From the NCBI GenBank assembly GCA_902495085.1, contig CABUWA010000095.1:1-7140 (forward strand): a DNA stretch of 7,140 nt, given 5' to 3'. This document shows, one piece after another, positions 6,004 to 7,140 of this stretch (position 1 is the first letter of the stretch; each line of letters starts with the position of its first letter). Position numbers and translations under genes: made by a program. This DNA comes from an uncultured Collinsella sp. (GTDB taxonomy: Bacteria; Actinomycetota; Coriobacteriia; Coriobacteriales; Coriobacteriaceae). The notes under the pieces are model-generated. The model worked only from the letters and a program-made list of their open reading frames with translations, had not been told where the DNA came from and ran no database searches.

Positions 6004-6065
6004 GCGGTCGATCCCGCCCCAGGCGCATCGAAGATTGATGCAAACAAACCTGTCCCCAATGCACC

Positions 6066-6101
6066 AAAAAGGCGCCCGGATCACATGGACCCGGGCGCCT
6101 T
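6066..6101 (-). terminator. Intrinsic terminator of ldh
   Basis: A perfect 11-bp, very GC-rich stem pairs 6069-6079 (AAGGCGCCCGG) with 6091-6101 (CCGGGCGCCTT). On the minus strand the stem runs into a U-tract given by the As at 6066-6070. It begins 32 bases after the end of ldh and separates it from the ndpA-like gene. Confidence 0.9.
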
Positions 6102-6132
6102 CATTGCAGCCTGCTGCTCAAACGAGCCGAAT

Positions 6133-7083
6133 TTAGCAGGAGAAGTCGACGCTGTCGATGATGTCCTTGAGGGCCTTGGCGGAAACGGTGAGCTCATGCT
6201 GCTCGTCATCGTTCAGCGGCACGGGGACGCGGCAGACAACGCCATCGCGGCCAACAACGGTCGGCATGGAGATGGCCAGATCGGACAGGCCGTACTCGCC
6301 CACCATAAGCGAGGAGACGGGCAGAACGGTCTGCTCATCGCGCATAACGGCGGTGCAGATGCGCTTGACGGCCATGGCGACGCCATAGTAGGTGGCATGC
6401 TTCTTCTCGATGATGGTGTAGGCGGAGTTCTTGACGTCCTCAGCGATGCGCTTCTCGGCAGCCTCATGCTCCAGGTGGCCGTGAAGCTCACAGAAGGTGT
6501 TCAGCGGAACGCCGGCAACCTGAGCGCTGGACCAAGCGACAAACTCGGAGTCACCGTGCTCGCCCATGACATAGGCCTGGACATCGCGCGGGTCAACCTC
6601 GACGTGGGCACCAAGCATCTGCTGCAGGCGGCCGGTGTCGAGCACGGTGCCGGAACCGATGACGTGGCCCTCGGGCAGGCCGGACATCTTGATGGCGGCG
6701 TAGGTCAGAACATCGACCGGGTTGGAGACGATTAGCAGAATGCCGTCGAAGCCGGACTTCTTAATCTCGGGAATAATGGACTTAAAGATGCTGACGTTCT
6801 TGTTGACCAGGTCCAGGCGGGTCTCACCGGGCTTCTGGGCAGCGCCAGCAGTGACGACGATCATGGCGGCGTCGGCGACATCGGAATAATCGCCGGCGTA
6901 GATCTTCATCGGCTCGGCAAACGTCATGCCGTGCGCGATATCCAGGGCCTCACCCTCGGCACGGTTTTTGTCCACGTCAATGAGGACCATCTCGGAGAAC
7001 AGACCGCTCTGCATCAGAGCGAACGCCGAAGACGAACCGACGAAACCGCAGCCGACAATAGCGACCTTCTTCTCGTTAACCAT
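6133..7083 (-). CDS. ldh: L-lactate dehydrogenase (NAD-dependent)
   Basis: A 316-residue cytoplasmic enzyme that reduces pyruvate to L-lactate and regenerates NAD+ in fermentation. It shows the NAD loop GCGFVG (11-16), the substrate-specificity loop AAQKPGETRLDLVNKN (81-96) with Gln83 (Gln102 in standard LDH numbering, which marks LDH rather than malate dehydrogenase) and Arg89, VSNPVDVLTY (119-128), the LDTGRLQ segment with Asp149 and Arg152 (Asp168 and Arg171), and the catalytic GEHGDSE with His176 (His195). At the positions of the fructose-1,6-bisphosphate-binding Arg173 and His188 of Bacillus-type enzymes there are Gln154 and Gln169, so activation by that effector is doubtful. GGGAG (7090-7094) precedes the ATG by six bases. 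The length is normal and the gene is complete. Confidence 0.96.
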   Translation of the reverse strand: MVNEKKVAIVGCGFVGSSSAFALMQSGLFSEMVLIDVDKNRAEGEALDIAHGMTFAEPMKIYAGDYSDVADAAMIVVTAGAAQKPGETRLDLVNKNVSIFKSIIPEIKKSGFDGILLIVSNPVDVLTYAAIKMSGLPEGHVIGSGTVLDTGRLQQMLGAHVEVDPRDVQAYVMGEHGDSEFVAWSSAQVAGVPLNTFCELHGHLEHEAAEKRIAEDVKNSAYTIIEKKHATYYGVAMAVKRICTAVMRDEQTVLPVSSLMVGEYGLSDLAISMPTVVGRDGVVCRVPVPLNDDEQHELTVSAKALKDIIDSVDFSC

Positions 7084-7109
7084 TAGAAACTCCCATCTCT
7101 CTCCACAAA

Positions 7110-7140
7110 CAAGCCGCCCGGGAACGACCCGAGCGGCTTG
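7110..7140 (-). terminator. GC-rich hairpin upstream of ldh: terminator of an outside gene or ldh leader attenuator
   Basis: CAAGCCGC (7110-7117) pairs with GCGGCTTG (7133-7140), and after one mismatch CGGG (7119-7122) pairs with CCCG (7128-7131) around an AACGA loop. On the minus strand only a short TTGTTTG tract follows. On the plus strand any T-run would lie outside the window. The hairpin ends 26 bases before the ldh ATG, so it is either in the ldh leader or the terminator of a neighbouring gene beyond the edge. Confidence 0.55.

Noticed and set aside
4778..6004. 408-codon plus-strand open frame
   Set aside because: It is antisense to the well-supported nucleoid-associated protein gene, runs through the intergenic inverted repeats and the terminator stem, and its translation has no recognisable family pattern. 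Long antisense frames are expected in high-GC DNA.
6085..6735. 216-codon plus-strand open frame
   Set aside because: It is antisense to ldh, begins inside the ldh terminator and reads as a low-complexity Gly/Asp/Val-rich mirror of the ldh codons.

Overview
The window is high-GC and gene-dense, from a Gram-positive fermentative bacterium. The gene set (an acetylase-type diaminopimelate pathway, a lysine riboswitch, an NAD-dependent L-lactate dehydrogenase and a Firmicutes-style 37-kDa nucleoid-associated protein) together with the GC-rich codon use best fits an anaerobic gut actinobacterium of the Coriobacteriia, perhaps Collinsella. That taxonomic call is an inference, not a match.

Left to right: (1) the 5' part of a minus-strand M20-family deacetylase runs off the left edge (start at 518). 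(2) A divergent intergenic region (519-898) holds a plausible promoter and a clear lysine riboswitch. (3) A plus-strand dap operon follows: one uninterrupted 769-codon frame joining diaminopimelate decarboxylase (LysA) to 4-hydroxy-tetrahydrodipicolinate synthase (DapA), then dapB (TTG start, overlapping by 8 nt) and dapH. (4) The 254-bp gap after dapH holds a hairpin, a long structured inverted-repeat element and a bidirectional intrinsic terminator shared with the convergent ndpA-like gene. (5) The nucleoid-associated protein gene and the L-lactate dehydrogenase gene are both on the minus strand, separated by the ldh terminator and a likely ndpA promoter. A GC-rich hairpin sits just upstream of ldh at the right edge.

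Functionally, DapA and DapB make tetrahydrodipicolinate, DapH acetylates it, the divergent M20 enzyme is the natural candidate to remove the acetyl group, and LysA makes lysine from meso-DAP. The N-acetyl-DAP aminotransferase, the DAP epimerase and the aspartate kinase/semialdehyde steps are not in the window. The riboswitch would put the operon under lysine feedback.

The points most worth checking are the in-frame LysA-DapA fusion with a strong internal Shine-Dalgarno, the competing stems in the riboswitch expression platform, the structured element at 4744-4841 (its fold is strand-asymmetric, with a cUUCGg apex only on the minus strand), and an L-LDH that lacks both residues of the classical fructose-1,6-bisphosphate site.
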